35,403 nt of DNA from a bacterium. Lineage in GTDB: Bacteria > Auribacterota > UBA3054. The DNA lies in the NCBI GenBank assembly GCA_017444325.1, contig JAFSWV010000034.1:1-35403 (forward strand), given 5' to 3'. The notes beneath the pieces were generated by a model that did not search any database, had not been told where the DNA came from, and worked only from the letters and a program-made list of their open reading frames with translations. Both the position numbers and the translations under genes were made by a program. Position 1 is the stretch's first letter. Each line of letters starts with the position of its first letter. Shown here piece by piece: positions 1-6,553 of the stretch.

Positions 1-918
1 GTCGGCTTCCATTTCCGTGACGCCGTGCTCCACCTGGACGCGGGCGTTCATTTCCATGAAGTAATAATCGTTTGTGTCTTCATCAATTATGAATTCCACA
101 GTGCCGGCGCCGACGTAATTGGCGGCCAGGGCGATGCGGCAGGCCGCTTCGCCCATTTCTTTCCTGCGTTTTTCATCAACTATGGGAGAAGGCGATTCTT
201 CCAAAAGCTTCTGGTGCCTTCTCTGCATGGTGCAGTCGCGCTCGCCAAGATGCACGCAGGTCCCGTCCTTGTCAGCCAATATCTGGACTTCCACATGGCG
301 GGATCTTTCCAAAAATTTCTCGATGTAAACTTCGGGGTTGCCGAAAGCCGCTTCGGCTTCTTTCCGCGCGGTCTCAAAAGCGTTCTGAAGTTCCTCCTCG
401 TTCCTGACGACGCGCATGCCGCGTCCGCCGCCGCCCGCGGAGGCTTTGACAATAATGGGATAGCCTATCCTGGCCGCTTCTTTAACAAGCGTAGGATAAT
501 CGTTGACCGCCCCTTCGCTGCCCGGGACCACGGGCACGTTGTTCTTTATGGCCATCGCCCTGGCGTTGGCTTTGTCGCCCAAAGCGGAGATAGCTTCGCT
601 CGTCGGCCCGATGAAAGTCATATCGCAGGAATTGATGATCTCGGCGAAATGGGCGTTCTCGGAAAGGAAGCCGTAGCCGGGATGGACCGCGTCGGCGTCG
701 GAGACTTCGCAGGCCGCGATGATCCTGGGGATGTTGAGATAGCTGTCGGAAGCCGGAGCTCTGCCGATGCAGTAAGCTTCGTCGGCGTACCTGACGTGCA
801 GCGAATTTCTGTCAGCCTCGGAAAAGACCGCCACGCTTGCTATACCCATCTCCCGACAGGCGCGGATAACTCTTAACGCGATCTCGCCCCTGTTGGCTAT
901 AAGTATCTTGCGAAACAT
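1..918 (-). CDS. accC: Acetyl-CoA carboxylase, biotin carboxylase subunit (partial, C-terminus missing)
   Basis: ATP-dependent carboxylation of biotin on AccB, the first half-reaction of malonyl-CoA synthesis, in the cytosol. Translating the minus strand from the ATG at 916-918 gives MFRKILIANRGEIALRVIRA, the standard start of biotin carboxylase. It is followed by the HPGYGFLSEN motif, the glycine-rich ATP-grasp loop (KASAGGGGRGMR), the GERDCTMQRRHQKL motif and the EMNARVQVEH motif. About 306 residues are present; the family usually has about 450, so the C-terminal part lies beyond the left edge. The start is 4 bp after the accB stop, so the two genes form an accB-accC operon. No strong Shine-Dalgarno sequence is visible before accC, which fits translational coupling. 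Identity is secure. Confidence 0.96.
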   Translation of the reverse strand, partial: MFRKILIANRGEIALRVIRACREMGIASVAVFSEADRNSLHVRYADEAYCIGRAPASDSYLNIPRIIAACEVSDADAVHPGYGFLSENAHFAEIINSCDMTFIGPTSEAISALGDKANARAMAIKNNVPVVPGSEGAVNDYPTLVKEAARIGYPIIVKASAGGGGRGMRVVRNEEELQNAFETARKEAEAAFGNPEVYIEKFLERSRHVEVQILADKDGTCVHLGERDCTMQRRHQKLLEESPSPIVDEKRRKEMGEAACRIALAANYVGAGTVEFIIDEDTNDYYFMEMNARVQVEHGVTEMEAD

Positions 919-922
919 TTCT

Positions 923-1414
923 TTATTCCGGACGCACTAAGAAGAGAGTCTGGCCGAATTCCACCGGCTGACCGTTGCCAACACAGATCTTGGCGATAAC
1001 GCCTCTCGTTTCCGCCTTGATCTCGCTCATGATCTTCATCGATTCGATCACAGCCACCGTAGTTTCCTCGTTGACAGTCTGTCCCTCTGTCACGAGCGGC
1101 GGGCTGTCCGGGCTGGCGGCGGCGTAGAAAGTTCCGACCATGGGAGAGTTGATGGGAATGAGGTTGCTTTCCGGTTTCGCATCAGTTTTTGGCTGAGCAG
1201 CCTTAACTTCTGGAGCCGGCTTTTGCGCAGTCGGTTCCGGAATGGAATTTAAAACTTCCTCCGGCGAAACTTTCAGCGTAGCGTAATCCTGGGCTGGCAC
1301 TCCGCCCTGAGGCCTCTTCAAAGAGATCTTGCCGTCGGCATTCTCGAAAGTGAATTCGCAGAGGCCGTAGGCGTCCATCAGTTTGAGAAAATGTTTGATT
1401 TCCTTGATATCCAT
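923..1414 (-). CDS. accB: Biotin carboxyl carrier protein of acetyl-CoA carboxylase
   Basis: Carries the biotin that AccC carboxylates and the carboxyltransferase uses in fatty-acid synthesis. The protein has 163 residues, a normal BCCP length. It has an N-terminal domain (about 1-50), a Pro/Ala/Lys-rich flexible linker (about 58-82) and a C-terminal biotinyl domain (about 86-163). The domain contains SPMVGTFY and the biotinylation site ESMKIM, with Lys127 as the acceptor; the more common form of the site is AMKM. The gene is first in the operon with accC 4 bp downstream. It is preceded by a recognisable promoter (1445-1473) and a phased A-tract array (1480-1518). Confidence 0.96.
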   Translation of the reverse strand: MDIKEIKHFLKLMDAYGLCEFTFENADGKISLKRPQGGVPAQDYATLKVSPEEVLNSIPEPTAQKPAPEVKAAQPKTDAKPESNLIPINSPMVGTFYAAASPDSPPLVTEGQTVNEETTVAVIESMKIMSEIKAETRGVIAKICVGNGQPVEFGQTLFLVRPE

Positions 1415-1444
1415 AGAATGAATAACTCCGTTATTATTCAGGAT

Positions 1445-1473
1445 ATTTTATGAAATCAGGGCAGATTTTGCAA
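1445..1473 (-). promoter_or_regulatory. Promoter of accB-accC
   Basis: On the minus strand TTGCAA (-35, 1473-1468) is followed after exactly 17 bp by TAAAAT (-10, 1450-1445). The expected transcription start is near 1438, leaving a leader of about 24 nt before the accB ATG at 1414. The same two hexamers at the same spacing occur before the 334-aa gene (3358-3386), which supports both assignments. Within the leader the GGAG of the likely ribosome binding site sits between GAATAA and TTATTC, which could pair. Confidence 0.6.
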
Positions 1474-1479
1474 ATATCG

Positions 1480-1518
1480 GGCCAAAATCGGCCGTTTTTG
1501 GCCAAAAATGGCCAAAAA
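1480..1518. promoter_or_regulatory. Helically phased GGCC/A-tract array upstream of the accB promoter
   Basis: GGCC occurs at 1480, 1490, 1500 and 1510, exactly 10 bp apart, each followed by a run of four or five A or T residues. Weaker units (GGCA, GCAA) continue the same phase at 1460 and 1470. Such phased A-tracts are expected to bend DNA, and the array lies immediately upstream of the accB -35 box. The last two units also form a 10-bp hairpin (TTTTTGGCCA, four-base loop, TGGCCAAAAA; 1495-1518) directly after the stop codon of the 263-aa gene. It may therefore also act in 3'-end formation. No clean U-tract follows the hairpin. Confidence 0.5.
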
Positions 1519-2310
1519 CTAAAATTGGATGGGAGAAAACATCACGCTGCCGTCTTCTATCGTGATGTTGTTCTGCTTCAACGCCTCGATAAGGTCGCCG
1601 CCGGCGGAAGAGGAGCTGGATTCGTCCTTGCGCCACTTGTTCTTAGGGGCGTTTTCCGCAAAAACGTTCCTGCCTTTGGCGCGGCTAACCGCAAAGCCCT
1701 CTTTCTCTATGCTCAAGCCTTTCTTAGGACTGACTTTAAGCGAGGCGACCAAATTTTCCAATGCCTTGGGATTCAAAACTTTGCGTTTGATCTTGATAAG
1801 GTCGTCCATAGGCACGTTCTCGTAACGCTCCTCGCCCTTGCAGGATACTTGCATCTGCAAACTTATGATGCGCATGACGGTCCCGTCCGCGGGCTGGCAG
1901 ACGATGGGATAGACCCTGAACATAAAGATCCTGAAACCATCTTCGTCGTACTGCTTGACGAATTCCACGCAGCTGTGGGGATATATGTCGGCGCCGGTCT
2001 TCTTGGCATTTTGATCCCTGACATAAAGGTTGTAACGGCCAGGAAGCTGCTCGCGACTCACTTTCGTCCGGCAACCGGCGTATTCCGCACCTTTGGGCGC
2101 CGCAATGTAAACATGCTTGCAAGGCAAAACCGGAGTCCCCTGCCCGTGCTCAACGTAATTAACGTCGTTGTCGGCATAGGAGAAGAAACTCGCGCCTTCC
2201 TTTTTTTCTTCCTTCAGTTTGGAAGAGTCAAAACTTATCGTAGCTTCTATGCTGGCTGCCATAAGCGTCGAGGACGCCAGGCAGATGAAGATCAAAAAAT
2301 ATTTGGTCAC
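1519..2310 (-). CDS. Secreted protein resembling a gingipain (peptidase C25) propeptide
   Basis: 263 residues beginning with a signal peptide (MTKYFLIFICLASSTLMA, cleavage near 18-19). The region from about 50 to 155 resembles the C25 propeptide fold: GTPVLPCKHVYIAAPKGAEY, then a YP.S.VEF segment, then a strand-rich stretch ending in YPIVCQPADGTVMRI. In gingipain-like proteases this domain precedes the catalytic domain. Here no protease domain follows, only a charged tail, a short Ser run and a terminal segment. The gene is 10 bp downstream of the 334-aa membrane-anchored protein gene and appears to be in the same operon. The function is unknown; the propeptide similarity is recognised by eye and is moderately sure. 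Confidence 0.7.
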   Translation of the reverse strand: MTKYFLIFICLASSTLMAASIEATISFDSSKLKEEKKEGASFFSYADNDVNYVEHGQGTPVLPCKHVYIAAPKGAEYAGCRTKVSREQLPGRYNLYVRDQNAKKTGADIYPHSCVEFVKQYDEDGFRIFMFRVYPIVCQPADGTVMRIISLQMQVSCKGEERYENVPMDDLIKIKRKVLNPKALENLVASLKVSPKKGLSIEKEGFAVSRAKGRNVFAENAPKNKWRKDESSSSSAGGDLIEALKQNNITIEDGSVMFSPIQF

Positions 2311-2320
2311 TAATTATTCC

Positions 2321-3325
2321 TTAAAGGCCTTCTTTCATCACGTCGGCCATAGTGCGCTTACCCAGCGCATTGTAATTCTTTTTCGGGATCCTGCGAACGT
2401 TTTCCGGAGGTCTTCTGCGCAGTTCCTCAGCTTTCATATCCTTTTCGACTTCCTCTTTGGCGGTCACTGGGACGATTACTTCGGAGGCCGGTCTCAAACT
2501 GGTCGTACGCTGAACTGTCTCTTTTGGAGCTTTCTCATTGTTCTGCGTCCAGGAGGGCTGAGAGGGAGGAATGGGAGCGTCGCCGTGCACAGGCTTGATC
2601 TCTCCTCTGGAGGAGATGTAGTTGTTCTCTATTTTCGTAGGAGCATTGTCCAATTTTCTCGTAGTGAACTCGTCGATGTTGACAACGGGAACTGAACCGG
2701 GAAGCGCGCTTTCATCCTGCCAGGAAGGAGTAGAAACAACAATTTTTTCTTCCTCAACTTTAACTTCTTCCTTAACCTCTTCCGCCGTCTCGACGGCTTT
2801 GGCTGTTTTCTCTTCCTTTTCCAGGATTTGCGCGCCGTACTGGGCTACCAGTTTCTCTTCCGCTTCCTTTATCATGGCGTCCACTTCCGACATATCGATG
2901 GCTCTGGTGTCGTTGGTGATCGCTTCCGCCACTTCGTTTATGGTCTCTTTCATCGCCTGCTCTTTCACTTCTTCCTGAATGTCGGCCAAACTCTGGGCGA
3001 AATCATTGGAATCGGCTACAGAGATCAAAGTGCTCTTGGTATCAGCGCTGGCCGGACGGACAACGGACGGCGGAGTCTGGGAAGGGGCCGTCAGCGCCTC
3101 GGAGAGGATCTTGCGTTCTTCTTTCTCTTCCTTGACCTCTTCCTTTACGCTTTGCTCCTCTTCCGCTTTGGCAAGGCTCTGTTTTTCCACCTGCTTCTGC
3201 AGATCATACATCTGCGCCCTAAGTTTCTGCATCTCTTTTTCCGAACCGGAATTCTTCCACAAAGCAAAGGCCGCTATGGCTACGAGCGCCAGAACCAGCA
3301 AGACGTAAAAGATTTTTCTGAACAT
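2321..3325 (-). CDS. Membrane-anchored coiled-coil protein of unknown function
   Basis: 334 residues. One N-terminal membrane segment (about 4-23: FYVLLVLALVAIAAFALW) is followed by a charged Lys/Glu-rich region (about 28-75) likely to form a coiled coil. The rest is Glu-, Pro- and Ser-rich low-complexity sequence, with a basic tail (about 300-334: RRRPPENVRRIPKK). I do not recognise a domain. The topology suggests a bitopic protein with a long soluble region outside the membrane. It is first in an operon with the C25-propeptide-like protein 10 bp downstream, so the two may act together at the envelope. A good promoter lies 33-61 bp upstream. Confidence 0.8.
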   Translation of the reverse strand: MFRKIFYVLLVLALVAIAAFALWKNSGSEKEMQKLRAQMYDLQKQVEKQSLAKAEEEQSVKEEVKEEKEERKILSEALTAPSQTPPSVVRPASADTKSTLISVADSNDFAQSLADIQEEVKEQAMKETINEVAEAITNDTRAIDMSEVDAMIKEAEEKLVAQYGAQILEKEEKTAKAVETAEEVKEEVKVEEEKIVVSTPSWQDESALPGSVPVVNIDEFTTRKLDNAPTKIENNYISSRGEIKPVHGDAPIPPSQPSWTQNNEKAPKETVQRTTSLRPASEVIVPVTAKEEVEKDMKAEELRRRPPENVRRIPKKNYNALGKRTMADVMKEGL

Positions 3326-3357
3326 AATGGATTCCTGAAATTTAAAGTGGGAAGGTC

Positions 3358-3386
3358 ATTTTATCATTTGCCAGTTACAATTGCAA
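3358..3386 (-). promoter_or_regulatory. Promoter of the 334-aa / C25-propeptide operon
   Basis: On the minus strand TTGCAA (3386-3381), 17 bp spacer, TAAAAT (3363-3358). The expected start is near 3351, giving a leader of about 26 nt before the ATG at 3325, with AGGA in a ribosome-binding position. Hexamers and spacing match those of the accB promoter. Confidence 0.6.
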
Positions 3387-3391
3387 ACGCT

Positions 3392-3486
3392 TGTCGATAA
3401 GTTGGGGAATACCTGAGCAAAAGTTTATAAATATCTATTTTTAAGATATTTAACTTTTCGCCCAAAGTTTAGCTTCTTGTGGATAA
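3392..3486. other. AT-rich inverted repeat flanked by DnaA-box-like 9-mers
   Basis: Left half of the 441-bp gene-free gap (3326-3766). TGTGGATAA at 3478-3486 exactly matches the classical DnaA box (TTATCCACA on the other strand). TGTCGATAA at 3392-3400 differs at one base. Between them lies an AT-rich inverted repeat: TAAATATCT (3428-3436) pairs with AGATATTTA (3444-3452). The arms extend outward through AAAAGTT and AACTTTT with a 3-nt bulge, spanning about 3419-3458. This could be a DnaA-responsive site, an unwinding element or an extended hairpin. Two box-like matches alone do not prove an origin. Confidence 0.35.
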
Positions 3487-3558
3487 CTTGTAGATTTCCC
3501 GTGGTTGAGCACAGGATTTCCTCAAGATACTGACAGAGCGAAAGCAAAGGCGGCATAT

Positions 3559-3757
3559 GCTTGGGCCGCACACATCCCCCGCTCACGGACTGCGCGTGCG
3601 TCGTGCAAACTTAGCACATACCCCCCGCTCACGGACTACGCGTGCATGGCCTTGATTAGCGTTCTCCGTGAGTTCGCTTGGGGGTGCGTGCTAAGTTTGC
3701 ACTAGAACCTCGTTAGTTTCCTCCGTGAGTTCGCTTGGGGATATGTGCGGCCCAAGC
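3559..3757. repeat. Nested inverted-repeat element, copy 1
   Basis: Outer arms 3559-3579 and 3737-3757 are 21 bp with one mismatch (GCTTGGGCCGCACA...). Inner arms 3603-3617 and 3688-3702 are a perfect 15-bp pair (GTGCAAACTTAGCAC). CTCACGGA at 3582-3589 and 3628-3635 pairs with TCCGTGAG at 3665-3672 and 3722-3729. A central segment (3636-3660) is nearly identical, in reverse complement, to the core of copy 2 at about 16515-16690. The right arm ends 9 bp from the stop codon of the PEP-CTERM gene. The element is GC-richer than the AT-rich DNA to its left. It contains no coding sequence I trust. Confidence 0.85.
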
Positions 3758-3766
3758 TTCTAGCTT

Positions 3767-5548
3767 CTAGCAACGCTTTAAGGCAAAACCAGCAGCCAAG
3801 AAAACCAACACAACCACGGTTGGTTCAGGTATGGGGTCGGTGCTTATGCCGAAGATGCCGGAGTAATTGGTGATGTTGTGGCCATGCAGGTCTTCCGCGA
3901 TGATGCGGACTCTCGCCCTGTCGGTTACCTGCTTGTAAGGGAAAGTTACCCAGGAATAATCCTTGTCCAGCTCGTAGTAATAATCCTCGCAGATGTTGAT
4001 CCAGGGCCCTTCAAAATCGTTGGTGGAGTAAGAGAGATAAAAAGCACGCCAGCCGTCCGAGGGCGCCTTGTACTCCCATTTGATGGGCTCCGTCATGGTG
4101 CGGTACAAGTCCCCCGCCGCCGGCTTTGTCACCTCCACGTATTCCGTGCCGTCCATAGGCGCGGGCTTCGGTGAGAGCTCCATCTCGACGGTGTAGAAAG
4201 TGTTGGAATTCAGAGGCCTTCTGGTGACCACGTTACCATAGCCGTAGGCGCTGCCGAATGAGACGTACCATCTGCCCTCCAGACCTTTTTCATAGCAGTC
4301 ATCCTTCGTCAGGGTAATAGTGTGCTCCGTACCCCTTTCAGAACTGAGGTAATCGTAAGCATAGCCGGCCTGCTGGTAGCGGTTGAAGAAGGGAATGTAA
4401 TTTTTTCTCAGGCCGCAGAGCACAGGCAAACCGGTATTGACTCTCACGACCAGCTGCGTCGTTCCTTCCGGAACGTTAAGTTCGAAAGAGAAGAAGCCCG
4501 CCAGATCCACGTCCTCCTGGCGTATCAGTTCATGTGAACCTATTGGGTAAGCGGCGATGTTCGGGTTCATGTACTTCGTGATCCAGTTCATCATATGCCC
4601 GCGGTGCAAGCCGACTTTTTCCGGCATATGCTTAAAGAACCAGATCTTGTGCTTGTAGTTGACGCCGCCGCCCCAGTCCGCGCAGGTCATGGTCCTGGGC
4701 ACCCAGTTAGTCATGTTGGGGAAATCGTACCAGCAGTCGGCGTAGCACTGGACCGGCGTGGTGTTGCCCCAGTCGTAGTCCCTGGTGGAGTTCGGAGCAT
4801 AGTGAACGTCGCCAATGCAGATGTTCTCGCTGGATTCGCTGCCGTGGGCCCTGTAGAGAGCCAGGTCGTGGACGTTGGTGTATCTGATGCCGCCGTCGAA
4901 GGAGTAAACATAGTTGTGGAAAGCGCCGCCCAGATGCCACTCGCAGCCGTGACCGAAATTTTCCATAGGAGTGTCGGAGCGCTCGATACTGGGCATGCAC
5001 ATCATGAACATCCTTTCGTTCTGCAGGGCGGAAAATCCGAAGGAATTGCAGCCGAAGGCGCCCTTGCCGAAAAGCTTGGTCTCGTTGGTGTTCATGCCGG
5101 GCCAGCCGTAGAGCCAGACCTGGTCGATCCTGCCGTCTTCGATGGCCGGGATCATCCAGGGCACGTCGTTTGTTAGGAAATGCGCATAGTCAAAGGATCC
5201 GCCAGGATGCTTGTCAGTCTCGCCTTTTTTCCAATAATCATAATAGCTCTGCTGGTTGAAGCGCTTGCCGCTGGTCATCAGAGGAAAGATGTTGAGGTTG
5301 GTAACCACCACGAAATTGGCTTTGACCATGCCGAAAGTTGCCTCCTTCCACCAGGATTTCTGGTCGTTGGCCATGGATTGCCCCGTGGGCCAGCCGAAGA
5401 CCGCGTTCAGGCGGCGCGCAGTGGACAGTTCCGCCACGTTGGTCATGAAGGGGTTGTAGCAGACCACCGCCACCTTCAGGTCAAGGTTGCCGACGGCCAG
5501 GCACTGGAAAGCAAAAAGCAGCGAAAAAAGCAGGCAGATTTTTTTCAT
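3767..5548 (-). CDS. Secreted multidomain protein with PEP-CTERM sorting tail
   Basis: 593 residues with a signal peptide (about 1-19, MKKICLLFSLLFAFQCLAVG). An N-terminal region (about 22-335) is rich in Trp, Asn, His and Cys, with motifs IDQVWLYGWPGMN, FGHGCEW and IGDVHYAPNSTRDYDWGN. I recall similar motifs in unnamed domains of secreted bacterial proteins but cannot name the family. Residues about 350-465 look like a bacterial pre-peptidase C-terminal (PPC) beta-sandwich (FSFELNVPEGTTQLVVRV ... GRWYVSFGSAYG). Residues about 475-570 look like a KRE9/KNH- or Ig-like beta domain (IKWEY ... YSWVTFP). The tail (573-593) is IPEP, a hydrophobic stretch and KRC, the PEP-CTERM signal recognised by exosortase/archaeosortase-type processing. 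The protein is likely surface-anchored or exported; no exosortase is in the window. Confidence 0.85.
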   Translation of the reverse strand: MKKICLLFSLLFAFQCLAVGNLDLKVAVVCYNPFMTNVAELSTARRLNAVFGWPTGQSMANDQKSWWKEATFGMVKANFVVVTNLNIFPLMTSGKRFNQQSYYDYWKKGETDKHPGGSFDYAHFLTNDVPWMIPAIEDGRIDQVWLYGWPGMNTNETKLFGKGAFGCNSFGFSALQNERMFMMCMPSIERSDTPMENFGHGCEWHLGGAFHNYVYSFDGGIRYTNVHDLALYRAHGSESSENICIGDVHYAPNSTRDYDWGNTTPVQCYADCWYDFPNMTNWVPRTMTCADWGGGVNYKHKIWFFKHMPEKVGLHRGHMMNWITKYMNPNIAAYPIGSHELIRQEDVDLAGFFSFELNVPEGTTQLVVRVNTGLPVLCGLRKNYIPFFNRYQQAGYAYDYLSSERGTEHTITLTKDDCYEKGLEGRWYVSFGSAYGYGNVVTRRPLNSNTFYTVEMELSPKPAPMDGTEYVEVTKPAAGDLYRTMTEPIKWEYKAPSDGWRAFYLSYSTNDFEGPWINICEDYYYELDKDYSWVTFPYKQVTDRARVRIIAEDLHGHNITNYSGIFGISTDPIPEPTVVVLVFLAAGFALKRC

Positions 5549-5578
5549 GGTTTATTGATCCTCAATTCTTATTAATTC

Positions 5579-5587
5579 ATTATAACA
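5579..5587 (-). promoter_or_regulatory. Extended -10 promoter of the PEP-CTERM protein gene
   Basis: TGTTATAAT read on the minus strand (5587-5579) is a perfect extended -10. The expected start is near 5572, giving a leader of about 24 nt with GAGGA before the ATG at 5548. No convincing -35 is visible, as is usual for extended -10 promoters. Confidence 0.5.
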
Positions 5588-5605
5588 AAAAGGGGGATGG
5601 CATTA

Positions 5606-5614
5606 TGCTATAAT
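5606..5614 (+). promoter_or_regulatory. Extended -10 promoter of murB, apparently leaderless
   Basis: TGCTATAAT is a perfect extended -10. Transcription would begin about 7 nt after the TATAAT, at or next to position 5621, the A of the ATG preferred for murB. The two opposite -10 boxes (5579-5584 and 5609-5614) are only 25 bp apart, so the two polymerases would compete for the same DNA. Confidence 0.5.
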
Positions 5615-5620
5615 GTTTCC

Positions 5621-6553
5621 ATGCGTAACGATATTCCCCTAGCGCCATTGAACTGGTTCAAAACCGGCGGAAACGCCGAATATTTTTCCGAGCCGGAGAC
5701 TGTTGAGGACGCCCTGTCCGACCTGGCTTTCGCCAAAAGAGAAGGCTTCAACGTGAGCATTTTGGGCGAAGGCGCCAACACGCTCGTTTCTGATTCAGGA
5801 TGCAAGGGCCTCGTGCTCCACCCCTCCAACAAAGCGCTTTCCCTGGATAATAATTCTGAGGGAATTGTTTTGGAAGCCGGCTGCGGAGCGTTGGTACAGG
5901 ACGTAATCGATTACGCCCTCACGAACAACGCCCTGGGCTTGGAAGAATTCGCCGGGCTGCCTGGGACCGTCGGCGGAGCCGCTTTCATCAACGCCCACTT
6001 CTTTGAATTTTTCCTGGCGGATTTTCTGCTTTCGGCAAAGGTTATATCGCTTGATGGCGAAGTGAAAGAAGTTGACAAGAACTGGTTCGAATACGGTTAC
6101 GATATTTCGCGCCTCCATCGCGAGAAATGGCTCGTCTGGTCGGTAAAATTTCTTTTGAAAACTGGCAGCGAATTTGAGACTGCTTTCGCCAAAGGCAGAG
6201 CTTACGAGATCATCCGCCAAAGGTCCCGCCGCTATCCCAAGGAAAGGACCTGCGGCAGCTTCTTCAGAAATTTCCTGCCGGAAGAAGCTAATGGCAAAGT
6301 TCCGAGCGTTGCCTATTACCTCGACAAGATCGGCGTCAAGGGAACCTTGTCCTGCGGCCAGGCCATAGTTTCCAGAAAACACGCCAATATGCTGGAGACT
6401 AAAGAAGGAGCTACCTCCGCAGACGTCATAGGCTTGGCCCGCGAAATGCAGAAACTGGTCTATAAGAATTTCAATCTTGTGCCCGTTCCGGAATGCCGCT
6501 TTTTGGGCTTCCCCTCCTTCCCACTTTATACTAAGGATACCATCGATGGCTAA
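5621..6553 (+). CDS. murB: UDP-N-acetylmuramate dehydrogenase
   Basis: Reduces UDP-GlcNAc-enolpyruvate to UDP-MurNAc in peptidoglycan precursor synthesis (FAD, NADPH, cytosol). The 310-residue product has the family signatures: FKTGGNAEYF near the start, the FAD-binding LGEGANTLVSDSGCKG (usual form GGGSNLLVSD), GLEEFAGLPGTVGGAAFINAH, and CGSFFRN carrying the catalytic Ser. It also has G-x-A-x-VSRKHAN and a C-terminal PECRFLGF. An ATG at 5597 is also in frame. I prefer 5621 because family alignment begins there and because the promoter's TATAAT at 5609-5614 lies between the two ATGs. The last 8 bp overlap the esterase gene, so the two are probably co-translated. Confidence 0.93.
   Translation: MRNDIPLAPLNWFKTGGNAEYFSEPETVEDALSDLAFAKREGFNVSILGEGANTLVSDSGCKGLVLHPSNKALSLDNNSEGIVLEAGCGALVQDVIDYALTNNALGLEEFAGLPGTVGGAAFINAHFFEFFLADFLLSAKVISLDGEVKEVDKNWFEYGYDISRLHREKWLVWSVKFLLKTGSEFETAFAKGRAYEIIRQRSRRYPKERTCGSFFRNFLPEEANGKVPSVAYYLDKIGVKGTLSCGQAIVSRKHANMLETKEGATSADVIGLAREMQKLVYKNFNLVPVPECRFLGFPSFPLYTKDTIDG

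Noticed and set aside
25..876. 283-codon frame on the plus strand at the left edge
   Set aside because: The minus strand here encodes unmistakable biotin carboxylase, open to the edge.
3505..3705. 66-codon frame inside the first nested repeat
   Set aside because: Most of it is the inverted-repeat arms; the second element copy does not preserve such a frame.
3559..3757. CRISPR array
   Set aside because: Modules occur in inverted, not direct, order, spacers are not unique and regular, and no cas gene is nearby.
3559..3757. Ordinary Rho-independent terminator for the PEP-CTERM gene
   Set aside because: The structure is far too long and nested, with no U-tract after the stem; a termination role cannot be excluded but does not explain the element.
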